The notes under the pieces were generated by a model that saw only the letters and a list, made by a program, of their open reading frames with translations, had not been told where the DNA came from and searched no databases. From Clostridia bacterium (GTDB taxonomy: Bacteria; Bacillota; Peptococcia; Peptococcales; BICA1-8): 33,046 bases of DNA. Where the stretch lies: the NCBI GenBank assembly GCA_030154225.1, contig JASKKI010000025.1:1-33046 (forward strand). Direction: 5' to 3'. Every line of letters starts with the position of its first letter. The stretch's first letter is position 1. Positions 25,718 through 32,978 of this stretch are shown here, one piece after another. The translations under genes were made by a program, and so were the position numbers.

Positions 25718-25735
25718 AAGTGAATTTTATCACAA
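25718..25735. promoter_or_regulatory. Predicted Rex operator
   Basis: On the minus strand TTGTGATAAAATTCACTT matches the Rex inverted-repeat consensus (TTGTGA, six bases, TCACAA) at all but two positions. It covers the -10 element of the hydrogenase operon, the position expected for repression. Rex itself is encoded by the last gene of the operon. Confidence 0.7.
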
Positions 25736-25753
25736 ATCAAACAACATTGTCAA
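25724..25753 (-). promoter_or_regulatory. Promoter of the HydS-phosphatase-hydrogenase-rex operon
   Basis: Consensus TTGACA (25748-25753) and TAAAAT (25724-25729) are 18 bases apart. The start would be near 25717, giving a leader of about 78 bases. The -10 is inside the Rex-like operator and the -35 is inside the right-hand palindrome at 25744-25767. Confidence 0.7.
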
Positions 25754-25767
25754 TTTCCTGACAATGT
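25744..25767. promoter_or_regulatory. Perfect 9-bp palindrome over the -35 of the hydrogenase operon
   Basis: ACATTGTCA (25744-25752) and TGACAATGT (25759-25767) form an exact inverted repeat with 6-bp spacer. It may be an operator for a second regulator, or the terminator of nfo, whose stop codon is 50 bp away; only a weak T-rich stretch follows. Confidence 0.55.
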
Positions 25768-25782
25768 TTCAGACTGTACTAC

Positions 25783-25817
25783 TTCATCGGTCTTTCAGAA
25801 CCTACAGTATCTACAGT
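25783..25817. repeat. Dispersed 35-bp intergenic repeat, copy 2
   Basis: This matches 1-35 at 33 of 35 positions, in the same orientation. Its last base is the end of the nfo stop codon. Confidence 0.75.
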
Positions 25818-26662
25818 TAGTCAATTATTCCTGCTTCTTTCCACCAATTTCTTATCATTTTTATCTCTTCACCCCAGCCTGCTAAATCATTAGGGGTTTC
25901 CAAAATTATAGGCATATTTTGAATACTTGGGTGGAGTAAAATTTCTTTAAAACCTTCTACTCCGATTTCTCCCTGCCCAATGGAAGAATGTCTATCTTTT
26001 TTCGACCCTAACGGGAATTTAGAATCATTTAAATGTAAAACCTTTACTTTATTTTTGTCAATCATATTACTTAACTCATGCCAGAAGTTGTCCCATCTTC
26101 TAACATCATAGCCTGCTGCAAATAAGTGACAGGTATCTAAACATACTCCTAACTTTTTATTATCTTCTACCTTGTCCATTATCCTTTGTACTTGTTCCAG
26201 AGAACCTCCCAACTCCGTACCTTGGCCAGCCATGAGTTCTATCAATAAAAACATATTATCCGGACAATGAGGTAAAAGCCTATTTAGACTTTCCACCATT
26301 AATTCTTCTCCTCTTACTTGACCCTGTCCACCATGACTACCGGAATGGATCACTAGAAAACGAGCCCCCATGGTTTTCATTCTTGTAAAGTCTTCGATAA
26401 TTGTATTAATACCAAACTCTCTAATATCAGGTTTTGCTGAACATAAATTAATGGTATATGGGGCATGGGCAACCCATGGTCCGAAATTATTTTCAATTAT
26501 CAATCGTCTACTATCTTCCATATCCTTAATTTCAATTTTCTTAGCCTTTCCTCCCCGGGGATTACGGGTAAATATTTGCATAGTGGTACTATGAATATTT
26601 AAAGCAGCTTCAATTGCTTTACTTAACCCTTTTCCAATAGACATATGTGCTCCTATTAACAT
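25817..26662 (-). CDS. nfo: Endonuclease IV (apurinic/apyrimidinic endonuclease)
   Basis: Nfo cuts DNA 5' of abasic sites and removes 3' blocking groups in base excision repair. The 281-residue protein is a typical zinc TIM-barrel enzyme: GAHMSIGKGL at the start, TRNPR near 33, VAHAPYTINL near 65, IHSGSHGG near 105, LIELMAGQG near 140, GVCLDTCHLFAAGYD near 172, VLHLNDSKFPLGSKKDRH near 209 and PIILETP near 256 hold the metal ligands. AGGAGG is six bases before the ATG. It is divergent from the Crp/Fnr gene and followed by the hydrogenase operon on the same strand. Confidence 0.96.
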   Translation of the reverse strand: MLIGAHMSIGKGLSKAIEAALNIHSTTMQIFTRNPRGGKAKKIEIKDMEDSRRLIIENNFGPWVAHAPYTINLCSAKPDIREFGINTIIEDFTRMKTMGARFLVIHSGSHGGQGQVRGEELMVESLNRLLPHCPDNMFLLIELMAGQGTELGGSLEQVQRIMDKVEDNKKLGVCLDTCHLFAAGYDVRRWDNFWHELSNMIDKNKVKVLHLNDSKFPLGSKKDRHSSIGQGEIGVEGFKEILLHPSIQNMPIILETPNDLAGWGEEIKMIRNWWKEAGIID

Positions 26663-26802
26663 TTTTACCTCCTAATTATATTTATTATTTGTAAACACTT
26701 AATAGCCATTTATTGTTAAAACTAATATTTAAAGATTAAAGTATTAATATAAAATGCCACTAGTAACTAAAGGTTAACTAAAACTATACTTTTTTTGGTT
26801 AA

Positions 26803-26841
26803 AAAAAAGGGTCTATCCTAATAAAATAAAATAGGATAGAC
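26803..26841 (-). terminator. Orphan terminator-like hairpin in the nfo leader region
   Basis: GTCTATCCTA (26811-26820) and TAGGATAGAC (26832-26841) form a perfect 10-bp stem with an 11-nt loop, followed on the minus strand by CC and eight T. No minus-strand gene is recognised between it and the divergent start of the Crp/Fnr gene, so it is either a leader attenuator, the end of a small RNA, or a barrier to antisense transcription. Confidence 0.65.
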
Positions 26842-26862
26842 TTATATGGAGGGTGTAAATAA

Positions 26863-26878
26863 TCTACATATTTGTAGA
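26863..26878. promoter_or_regulatory. Palindrome TCTACA-TATT-TGTAGA upstream of the Crp/Fnr gene
   Basis: A 6-bp perfect inverted repeat with a 4-bp spacer, extended by partly symmetric AATA/TATT flanks. It is centred about 100 bp before the regulator start and may be an operator, possibly autoregulatory. It is not a canonical FNR or CRP site. Confidence 0.4.
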
Positions 26879-26973
26879 CTATTTTAAACTTTATTTTAAA
26901 CCTTTTTTAACATCAATTCAATAAGTCCTTTTACAAAAGTATATAATTGTAGTGGTTGGAGGATTATATAATA

Positions 26974-27657
26974 ATGAAAAATCTATGCACTCTAAAAGAC
27001 GCTGTTTCTCCCTGGCTGCAAACTACTTTTCCCAACATAAAAAAATATATAGAGTATGGAAATAGATCACAAATTAAAAAAGGAACTATATTAATTTCCC
27101 CTGGTGAACGTTCAAATTATTTATATTACATTTTAAGGGGTAACCTTAAAACTTGTATGGTAAGTTATGACGGCCAGGAAAAAATATTTGCTATACTGGG
27201 ATCTAACACTTTAGTCTATGAAGGAACATTATTAAATAATAATATCAGTTCCGTATTAGTAACAGCTCTGGATAACTGTGAAGTGGTTAGTTTTAATGAA
27301 GAACAATTACAATCTATTCTTTCTAATGATCCGGAAGCTACGTTAGATTTATTAAATTACTTACACTTGAAATATAAAATGCTAGTTTCTTTACACCAGG
27401 GTTTACTATTTTGTTCTCCACCCCAAAGACTTTGTCGTTTATTATGTATTTTAGCAGATAACTTTGGCGAAAGGCTTAAAAATAATGTTATTATTCATTT
27501 GCGTCTCACCCAAAATCAATTAGCCGAATTATTAGGTGTCTCACGAGTTACTATATCTCATATTCTAAAAGAAATGAGGCAGCAAGAAATTCTGGAAATA
27601 AAAAATAGAAAAATCATTTTTAATGAAAAGATTTGTACCTATTGTCAGAAGTATTAA
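26974..27657 (+). CDS. Crp/Fnr-family transcriptional regulator
   Basis: The 227-residue protein has an N-terminal cyclic-nucleotide-binding-type beta barrel (about 20-130; IKKGTILISPGERSNYLYYI, LRGNLKTCMV) and a C-terminal Crp-type helix-turn-helix (about 150-220; LTQNQLAELLGVSRVTISHI). Several cysteines (including CTYC near the C-terminus) are present, but the four-cysteine N-terminal FNR cluster motif is not, so the effector is unknown. The frame opens with a TTG that overlaps GGAGG; the ATG 11 bases after GGAGG is preferred. It is convergent with lutBA, with a shared terminator. Control of the lactate genes is plausible but unproven. Confidence 0.88.
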   Translation: MKNLCTLKDAVSPWLQTTFPNIKKYIEYGNRSQIKKGTILISPGERSNYLYYILRGNLKTCMVSYDGQEKIFAILGSNTLVYEGTLLNNNISSVLVTALDNCEVVSFNEEQLQSILSNDPEATLDLLNYLHLKYKMLVSLHQGLLFCSPPQRLCRLLCILADNFGERLKNNVIIHLRLTQNQLAELLGVSRVTISHILKEMRQQEILEIKNRKIIFNEKICTYCQKY

Positions 27658-27690
27658 AAAACAGCTCCTTGCGGAGCTATTTTTTAATAC
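27651..27690. terminator. Bidirectional terminator shared by the Crp/Fnr gene and lutBA
   Basis: A nearly perfect 40-base inverted repeat, with AGCTCC-TTGC-GGAGCT at its core and A/T tracts on both sides, contains both stop codons (27655-27657 and 27684-27686). Each strand sees a GC-rich stem followed by six or more T. Confidence 0.93.
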
Positions 27691-29876
27691 TTCCCATCAA
27701 GTAATTCAGCTGTGTGGAAAACACGTTTGTTGGATTTCTTGGTATCCAGACCTCCCCTTAATGACATCAAACATCCCGGGCAGTCAACAGCTACAATATC
27801 TGCCTGGCTATTTTCGATGTTTTTCAGTTTCCGGTTCAGTAACTCCGTTGAAATCTCGGGAAGCTTGATACAATAAGAACCACCAAAACCACAGCAACGA
27901 TCCGATTCTTCCATTTCTATAAAGTCAAGATGGGCTTGGACTTTCAACATTTCCCTGGGTTCTTCCTTAACTCCTAATTCACGGTTTAAGTGACAGGAAT
28001 CATGGTACGTAACCTTAATTGGTGTTGGGCAAGCCACATCACAAGTAGCTGCAACTTCTTCCCAGACACCACCTTTTTCTTTTTTCAAGGTATGCATTAA
28101 CTTGATAAAGTCTAATGATTTAGCTGCAACTTTATCGGCTTTTTCTTTTGCAACGTGATCATCTTTTAGTACATGACCCCAATTTTCCTTCAAGGCTACG
28201 GTACATGTTGGACAAGCACTAACTATATAATCGAACTCATCATTGGCAAATTGTTCAAGATTCTGCTTGGCAATATCTTGGGCCACATCCTGCCGGCCCA
28301 TATAAACGGCGGGAGCACCACAGCAGGTTTGGTCGGGATAAACGACTTCATATCCTTCCCTATTTAATACTCTAACCAAAGATTCTCCAATCTCTGGATA
28401 AGCATAGTCAATAACACAGCCGCCAAAAAATGCAATTTTACCTTTTTTACCACTAACTTCTTGTTTCATAGATTTAATTTTATCCCTGAAAGGTGTAGTA
28501 GCAAATCCAGGTAAACTACGCCAGTCAGCCAGCTTCTTAAACCCAAAAGGTAAGCTTCTAATATACTTATTTCCATCCTTACCCTTGGAAGTAAAGGGAG
28601 CACTGGCCCAGGATGCTTGCCGTAGACCAAATTCAAACAAACCTTTATTACGCAAGACCGTACCAACTATAAAATTTTGCATTCCTGGAAGGGGAATTTC
28701 CTTTCTAACCCTGTTCCTCATTTCTAATATTAAGTTAGGGATATCTATTTTACCAGGACAAAATTCTCGACATCTTCCACAACCGATACACATCTCTTGT
28801 ACTTTGTCAGTATCTTTCAAAGAGTTAAAAAATGCTGTTAAAAGAGAACCAATACCACCGGCATAAATATGACCAAATACGTGACCACCAACTAGTTGAT
28901 ATACAGGACAAACATTTAAACAGGATGCACAGCGGATACATTGCCCTGCTTCTTTAAATACCGGGTCACTTAATAGTTCTCTACGGCCATTATCCAGTAA
29001 TATAACATGTAGTTCTTTATCAACAATCTCGGGGCCAACTTTATCTTTTAAAGTTTCAGCTGGCCCACTGATCATAGTCACATAACTGGTTAGGGTTTGG
29101 GCTGTTGCACTTTTAGGTAATGCTTTGGCAATAGGTGCAATATCTTTAAACTTTTCGGCAAGCTTTTCATAACCTACAAGTACTACATGAACAGGAGGCA
29201 TGGTAGCTGTTAAACGGGCATTACCCTCATTAGTGAAGATTACCATTGTACCTGTTTCAGCAACTGCTATGTTACAGCCTGAAATTCCAACATCTGCATT
29301 CATAAAATGCTCCCGTAATGTTTTTCTAGCCAATCTAACCATTGTAGGAATATCAGGTTCTACTTCATAGCCTAAAGCCTGGGAAAAAATTTCTGCACAT
29401 TTTTCTTTACTCAAATGAATAGCAGGCATAACCATATGAGATGGTTTTTCATTTATTTGCTGGATAATCCATTCACCTAAGTCTGTTTCAACCATTTGCA
29501 TTGTATCTTCTAAATGGTGATTTAGATGAATTTCTTCAGAAGCCATAGATTTGGATTTAACACAAACCTTAGCATTTCTAGCCTTGGCAATTTCTTTTAA
29601 AATTTGATATACATCATTACCGTCTTTAGCCCTGTGAACTTTTCCACCTCTTTTAACAACGTTTTCTACAAACTGATTAGCTAACGCTTCCACATTTGCT
29701 GCCGCGTTAGCTTTATTCTGGGCAATTATCCCTCTTAATTCTTCAAAATCTATACCTTTATAGACATTAGCCCTAGCTTCCGGGAAAATATCACCAAATT
29801 TTCCCAAAGCACCCCGTAAATTAGGATCATTAAGGGCTTTATTTATTTTAACCTTAAAGGCACTATCTATTGGCAT
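27684..29876 (-). CDS. Fused lactate oxidation complex subunit LutB-LutA (LldF-LldE)
   Basis: This 730-residue protein joins two parts that are separate in Bacillus LutABC. Residues 1-400 are LutB/LldF-like: a LUD domain and two [4Fe-4S] ferredoxin motifs (CIRCASCLNVCP near 316, CIGCGRCREFCP near 366). The C-terminal 250 residues are LutA/LldE-like with two cysteine-rich CCG domains (CCGAPAVYMG and CCGFGGSYC). With LutC it should oxidise L-lactate to pyruvate, passing electrons to a membrane or flavin acceptor. Start ATG 29876 has AAAGGGG nine bases upstream; an upstream TTG (29885) is less likely. It follows lutC by 24 bp. The fusion of B and A is common in Clostridia but the electron acceptor is not. 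Confidence 0.88.
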   Translation of the reverse strand: MPIDSAFKVKINKALNDPNLRGALGKFGDIFPEARANVYKGIDFEELRGIIAQNKANAAANVEALANQFVENVVKRGGKVHRAKDGNDVYQILKEIAKARNAKVCVKSKSMASEEIHLNHHLEDTMQMVETDLGEWIIQQINEKPSHMVMPAIHLSKEKCAEIFSQALGYEVEPDIPTMVRLARKTLREHFMNADVGISGCNIAVAETGTMVIFTNEGNARLTATMPPVHVVLVGYEKLAEKFKDIAPIAKALPKSATAQTLTSYVTMISGPAETLKDKVGPEIVDKELHVILLDNGRRELLSDPVFKEAGQCIRCASCLNVCPVYQLVGGHVFGHIYAGGIGSLLTAFFNSLKDTDKVQEMCIGCGRCREFCPGKIDIPNLILEMRNRVRKEIPLPGMQNFIVGTVLRNKGLFEFGLRQASWASAPFTSKGKDGNKYIRSLPFGFKKLADWRSLPGFATTPFRDKIKSMKQEVSGKKGKIAFFGGCVIDYAYPEIGESLVRVLNREGYEVVYPDQTCCGAPAVYMGRQDVAQDIAKQNLEQFANDEFDYIVSACPTCTVALKENWGHVLKDDHVAKEKADKVAAKSLDFIKLMHTLKKEKGGVWEEVAATCDVACPTPIKVTYHDSCHLNRELGVKEEPREMLKVQAHLDFIEMEESDRCCGFGGSYCIKLPEISTELLNRKLKNIENSQADIVAVDCPGCLMSLRGGLDTKKSNKRVFHTAELLDGKY

Positions 29877-29900
29877 ATTTTTCAACCCCTTTAAATTTAA

Positions 29901-30503
29901 TTAATCTACACAAACTACGATTAACCGTCCAGGTCCATGGACACCGATAGTTAATACCCGTTCAATATCTGCTGTCTTACTAGGACCTGTAACAAAAGCA
30001 AGAAAATTAGAAGGATTACCATTATATACTTTTTCAATAACTTCCAAAGAATCAGCAAATGTCTCTACAATAGTTTTAGTAGATATAACCGCTAAATGGG
30101 TTGGTGGCAACATAGATACCAATCTTTTATGAACACTATTGGCATCTTGAACAATAGTACCTAATTCCGCAATTCCCAAGTCAAATTCGGAAATACCAAA
30201 TTCCGCTTGCTCAATAAAATCTCTGTCAAGCTCTAAAGAAAACTTAATTTTTTCTCTTTCTAAAGCTTCTTTAATAGCCTGGACATCTACCAACGTCATG
30301 GGAACTCCTACAGCTTTTTTAATCTTTAGTTCCTTCATTTCAGCAACAATGGCTTTTTCAGCCTCTTCCTTTGATGATGCCCTGATAACTTTAACTGTCA
30401 GTGCCTCGGCTTTTTCTTTAAATGATTTATAAAGCTCTTCGGCACCGGCGCCTTGTGGTAGATGGGCTTTCCAGTCCACAATTTGTGCAGCTTGTGCACT
30501 CAT
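29901..30503 (-). CDS. lutC: Lactate utilisation protein LutC (LldG)
   Basis: The 200-residue protein is one LUD domain (about 60-200; GVPMTLVDVQAIKEALE, GISEFDLGIAELGTIVQDA, SMLPPTHLAVISTKTIV, FVTGPSKTADIERVLTIGVHGP). It is the LutC/LldG subunit of the non-flavin L-lactate dehydrogenase complex. The ATG at 30503 has GAGGAG eight bases before it; GTG 30512 would lie within that sequence. It is the first gene of lutC-lutBA. Confidence 0.92.
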   Translation of the reverse strand: MSAQAAQIVDWKAHLPQGAGAEELYKSFKEKAEALTVKVIRASSKEEAEKAIVAEMKELKIKKAVGVPMTLVDVQAIKEALEREKIKFSLELDRDFIEQAEFGISEFDLGIAELGTIVQDANSVHKRLVSMLPPTHLAVISTKTIVETFADSLEVIEKVYNGNPSNFLAFVTGPSKTADIERVLTIGVHGPGRLIVVCVD

Positions 30504-30528
30504 TATCCTCACTCCTCACTCAAAAATT

Positions 30529-30544
30529 TGACTAAAAATAGTCA
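30529..30544. promoter_or_regulatory. Palindrome TGACTA-AAAA-TAGTCA before lutC
   Basis: A perfect 6-bp inverted repeat with 4-bp spacer ends 26 bp from the lutC ATG, where an operator for a lactate or redox regulator would block or read transcription. No regulator can be assigned; it is unlike the palindrome near the Crp/Fnr gene. Confidence 0.4.
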
Positions 30545-30671
30545 CACCATATCAATTAATATTTCTTTGTTATATGAATTTTTCCTTCATTAAAACTGAA
30601 ATTTGTACTCTTTAAACAATTTTATGAAAAATTCAAACAATTAAGCTGAGAAGCGTTTTTCAACAGCCATT

Positions 30672-31559
30672 TTATTTAATTTTTGATTTGGCCAAAAGAG
30701 TAAAATGTTCCCTTTCCCTTAATCTATATCTTAAATCAGACCACTTAATGATAATATCATCATCCATCTCATTTATTGAATACCAGGGAAACCTGGCAAA
30801 ATCTAAAAAAACCTGAACCTCCGGGTTATCTTTAGTAGCTAAAACAAATTTGCATTCTTTTCCCTTACATAATTTTTCTTTAATGTCCACAGTTCCGTTA
30901 TAGGCATCAACCTGCCCTAAATAGAATATTTCTTCCTGCTGAACAATAAAATTCCATTTCCGCCAACCTAAAAGAGGAGGTAATAGACCCACATTTTTAT
31001 AACTGCTAAATATCTTTAAAAGGTATCGTTTAGCTTTAAAACGAAAATTTATCATACTCAGTATATATAGCCCCAAAAAAGGATAAAGGGAGAATAATAA
31101 CCCTTTTTGATTTTGCCAGATATATAAACCTAATCCTAAAGAAAAAATTAAAATAATTAACGGGTCTATTATCATTAAAATATCCCAGGCATATCTTCGA
31201 TTGGAAAATGGCCATAAAAGCTTAGTACCATAGGCATTTAAAAGGTCAAAAAATAAATGAAGGCCAAGGGATAATAGGCTAACTAGAAATAAAAGCCTAA
31301 AATTATTTTGAGGGGTAAAAAAATTAACACTGAGAGCTGTTAAAAAAGCAAAAACAGGGGCCAATAGTAATGAATGGCTAAACCCTCTATGATATTTTAA
31401 ATAAGCGGTTTTACTCCTGCTCCCTAAAATTACATCTAAATCAGGAAGCTGGGAAGATATAAGGGCACAAGCCACCAAACCAGACTGGGGAGTTTTAATC
31501 AATTCTTGAGTTATATACGCTATTCCTACTCCAGTTATTCCATGAGTTAAATTATCCAC
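30672..31559 (-). CDS. YfhP-like membrane-bound metal-dependent hydrolase (YdjM/DUF457 family)
   Basis: The 295-residue protein has about four to five membrane helices and family motifs NLTHGITG (residues 3-10), SQLPDLDV near 36, YHRGFSHSLLLAP near 56, HLFFDLLNAYGTKLLWPFS near 101 and DPLIILI near 132. The His and Asp residues suggest a metal site. B. subtilis YfhP is the nearest relative by pattern; the substrate is unknown. Start GTG with AGGTG seven bases upstream. It follows the DUF362 gene by 4 bp, so they are cotranscribed. Confidence 0.85.
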   Translation of the reverse strand: MDNLTHGITGVGIAYITQELIKTPQSGLVACALISSQLPDLDVILGSRSKTAYLKYHRGFSHSLLLAPVFAFLTALSVNFFTPQNNFRLLFLVSLLSLGLHLFFDLLNAYGTKLLWPFSNRRYAWDILMIIDPLIILIFSLGLGLYIWQNQKGLLFSLYPFLGLYILSMINFRFKAKRYLLKIFSSYKNVGLLPPLLGWRKWNFIVQQEEIFYLGQVDAYNGTVDIKEKLCKGKECKFVLATKDNPEVQVFLDFARFPWYSINEMDDDIIIKWSDLRYRLREREHFTLLAKSKIK

Positions 31560-31563
31560 TATT

Positions 31564-32685
31564 TCACCTGCTTAATAGTTTACTCAAGAAACTCCTTTTA
31601 ATCTCTACAGCTTTATGGGGACAAAGTTCTTGACAGCAGAAACACCTGATACATTCCTGTAAATTAAGATCAGGAAAATTGTTTCTTATCTTTATAGCTT
31701 TAGGTGGACAATGCTGGGCACATTGGCCACAACCAATACATACCTCAGGACTAAACATCGGTTTAGGTCTTAAATAATCACTTATAAACTTCGGCAGCGG
31801 AAATTTTACTTCACCGGATATTTCAGGAGCATTAAAGGGTGGATTAATCGTTTCTATTTTATCCCCTATAAAATCTCCATTATCAGGGCCATGATAAATA
31901 TTTCTTTTAGCTGCCAGGGAAACTGTAGGTATAGTTTTGGGCCTGATACCTACTACATGTAATGCTACCCAATCCAAGGCAAAAGGATTGGTACTCAAAA
32001 ACAGCTTACCCACCTGGCGGGGATTTCCCGCCGAAGGACCGTGTCCTTCCATCCCTACAATCCCATCCATAATATGTAGGACAGGATTAACACATAAAGC
32101 TAAATCTATCAACATATTAGAAAAATCATTTATATTTGGCATTTTTAAATGGTATTCTGCCTTATTAAGCCCTGGAATAGCACCGAACAAAACCTTAACT
32201 GCTCCTGTAAATTTAGTCATCTGATGAGTCTTAAGTTTGGATATAGAGATAATTTTATCTGCTTCCACCATAGCTTTACATAAATGAAATTTCTTTATTA
32301 TTTTACCTTCCGGAAATCTTACGTCAAGTCCTTCCACATTAAAGTTTAACTCTGCCCCGGTTTTTTCAGCCACTTCTTGAATACCGGTAGCTTTATATAT
32401 GTTCTGAAGAGCCCTAACAGTAAATGGCCCTCCAGGACTATCACCTATTATTACTCTGGCACCTAATGCCAAAAGTTCTTTAGTGACAGCTTCCACTACT
32501 ACAGGATGGGTTGTAACAGCCTCTTCCGGGCGTTTTTTCATTAATAAATTTAATTTTAAAAAAACTTTATCTCCTGGTTTTATATATTGCTGCCAGCCAC
32601 CTAATAAAGAAATACCTCTTTTAAATTCCATAGATACTTTATCAAATTCATATTCAGTGCAGTTTATAACTGCAACTTTAGACAT
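31564..32685 (-). CDS. DUF362 protein with C-terminal two-[4Fe-4S] ferredoxin
   Basis: The 373-residue protein has the DUF362 domain (about 1-310; KPGDKVFLKLNLL, THPVVVEAVTKELLALGA, ISKLKTHQMTKFTGAVK, DGIVGMEGHGPSAGNP) and a C-terminal ferredoxin with CIGCGQCAQHCP and CIRCFCCQELCP. The function of DUF362-ferredoxins is not established. The frame is open 18 codons upstream, but those codons cross a perfect terminator palindrome; ATG 32685 with GGGGAGG 12 bases upstream is taken. It is translated just before the YfhP-like gene. Confidence 0.88.
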   Translation of the reverse strand: MSKVAVINCTEYEFDKVSMEFKRGISLLGGWQQYIKPGDKVFLKLNLLMKKRPEEAVTTHPVVVEAVTKELLALGARVIIGDSPGGPFTVRALQNIYKATGIQEVAEKTGAELNFNVEGLDVRFPEGKIIKKFHLCKAMVEADKIISISKLKTHQMTKFTGAVKVLFGAIPGLNKAEYHLKMPNINDFSNMLIDLALCVNPVLHIMDGIVGMEGHGPSAGNPRQVGKLFLSTNPFALDWVALHVVGIRPKTIPTVSLAAKRNIYHGPDNGDFIGDKIETINPPFNAPEISGEVKFPLPKFISDYLRPKPMFSPEVCIGCGQCAQHCPPKAIKIRNNFPDLNLQECIRCFCCQELCPHKAVEIKRSFLSKLLSR

Positions 32686-32709
32686 TTTTTGTTCTTGCCT
32701 CCCCTGTTT

Positions 32710-32731
32710 AAAAGCCGGGTAATTACCCGGC
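32710..32731 (-). terminator. Terminator after the 73-residue gene
   Basis: The 18-base palindrome GCCGGGTAATTACCCGGC (32714-32731) is followed on the minus strand by TTTT. It lies 8 bp after the stop codon of the 73-residue gene, and supports the internal start of the DUF362 gene. Confidence 0.6.
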
Positions 32732-32739
32732 AACTTCAT

Positions 32740-32961
32740 TTATCTATTTTCTTCGTGTCTGTCAGGTGGTAATCTTTTATAACTACCTATTTTAACTCCA
32801 TCGGGAAACTTTTCTCTATCAGCAGAAATGCCTGTATGTCTTTGAGCTACATTACGAACAAACTCTTGCCTTTTTTGTTCGACTTCTTCGTTGGCATTTT
32901 CTGCTATCTCAAACCAGTATTTAGTACTTTTAGGATTTCTTTTTCCTTTTTCCTCAACCAA
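32740..32961 (-). CDS. Hypothetical 73-residue hydrophilic protein
   Basis: I do not recognise this protein. It is very hydrophilic (Lys, Glu, Arg rich), has no cysteine and no membrane segment, and is probably helical at 15-45 (YWFEIAENANEEVEQKRQEF). The TTG start has AGGGGG nine bases upstream, and a palindromic terminator follows its stop, which makes a real small gene likely. The window ends 85 bp beyond its start, so its promoter lies among the repeats there. Confidence 0.6.
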   Translation of the reverse strand: MVEEKGKRNPKSTKYWFEIAENANEEVEQKRQEFVRNVAQRHTGISADREKFPDGVKIGSYKRLPPDRHEENR

Positions 32962-32978
32962 TGAAACTAACCCCCTTC

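Larger units (their letters stand above)
26663..26973. other. Divergent intergenic region nfo / crp-fnr
   Basis: This AT-rich 311-bp region must hold promoters for both genes. A TATAAT (26942-26947) lies 27 bases before the regulator ATG, but no -35 is recognisable, suggesting dependence on an activator. It also carries a strong hairpin (26803-26841) and a short palindrome (26863-26878). Confidence 0.5.
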
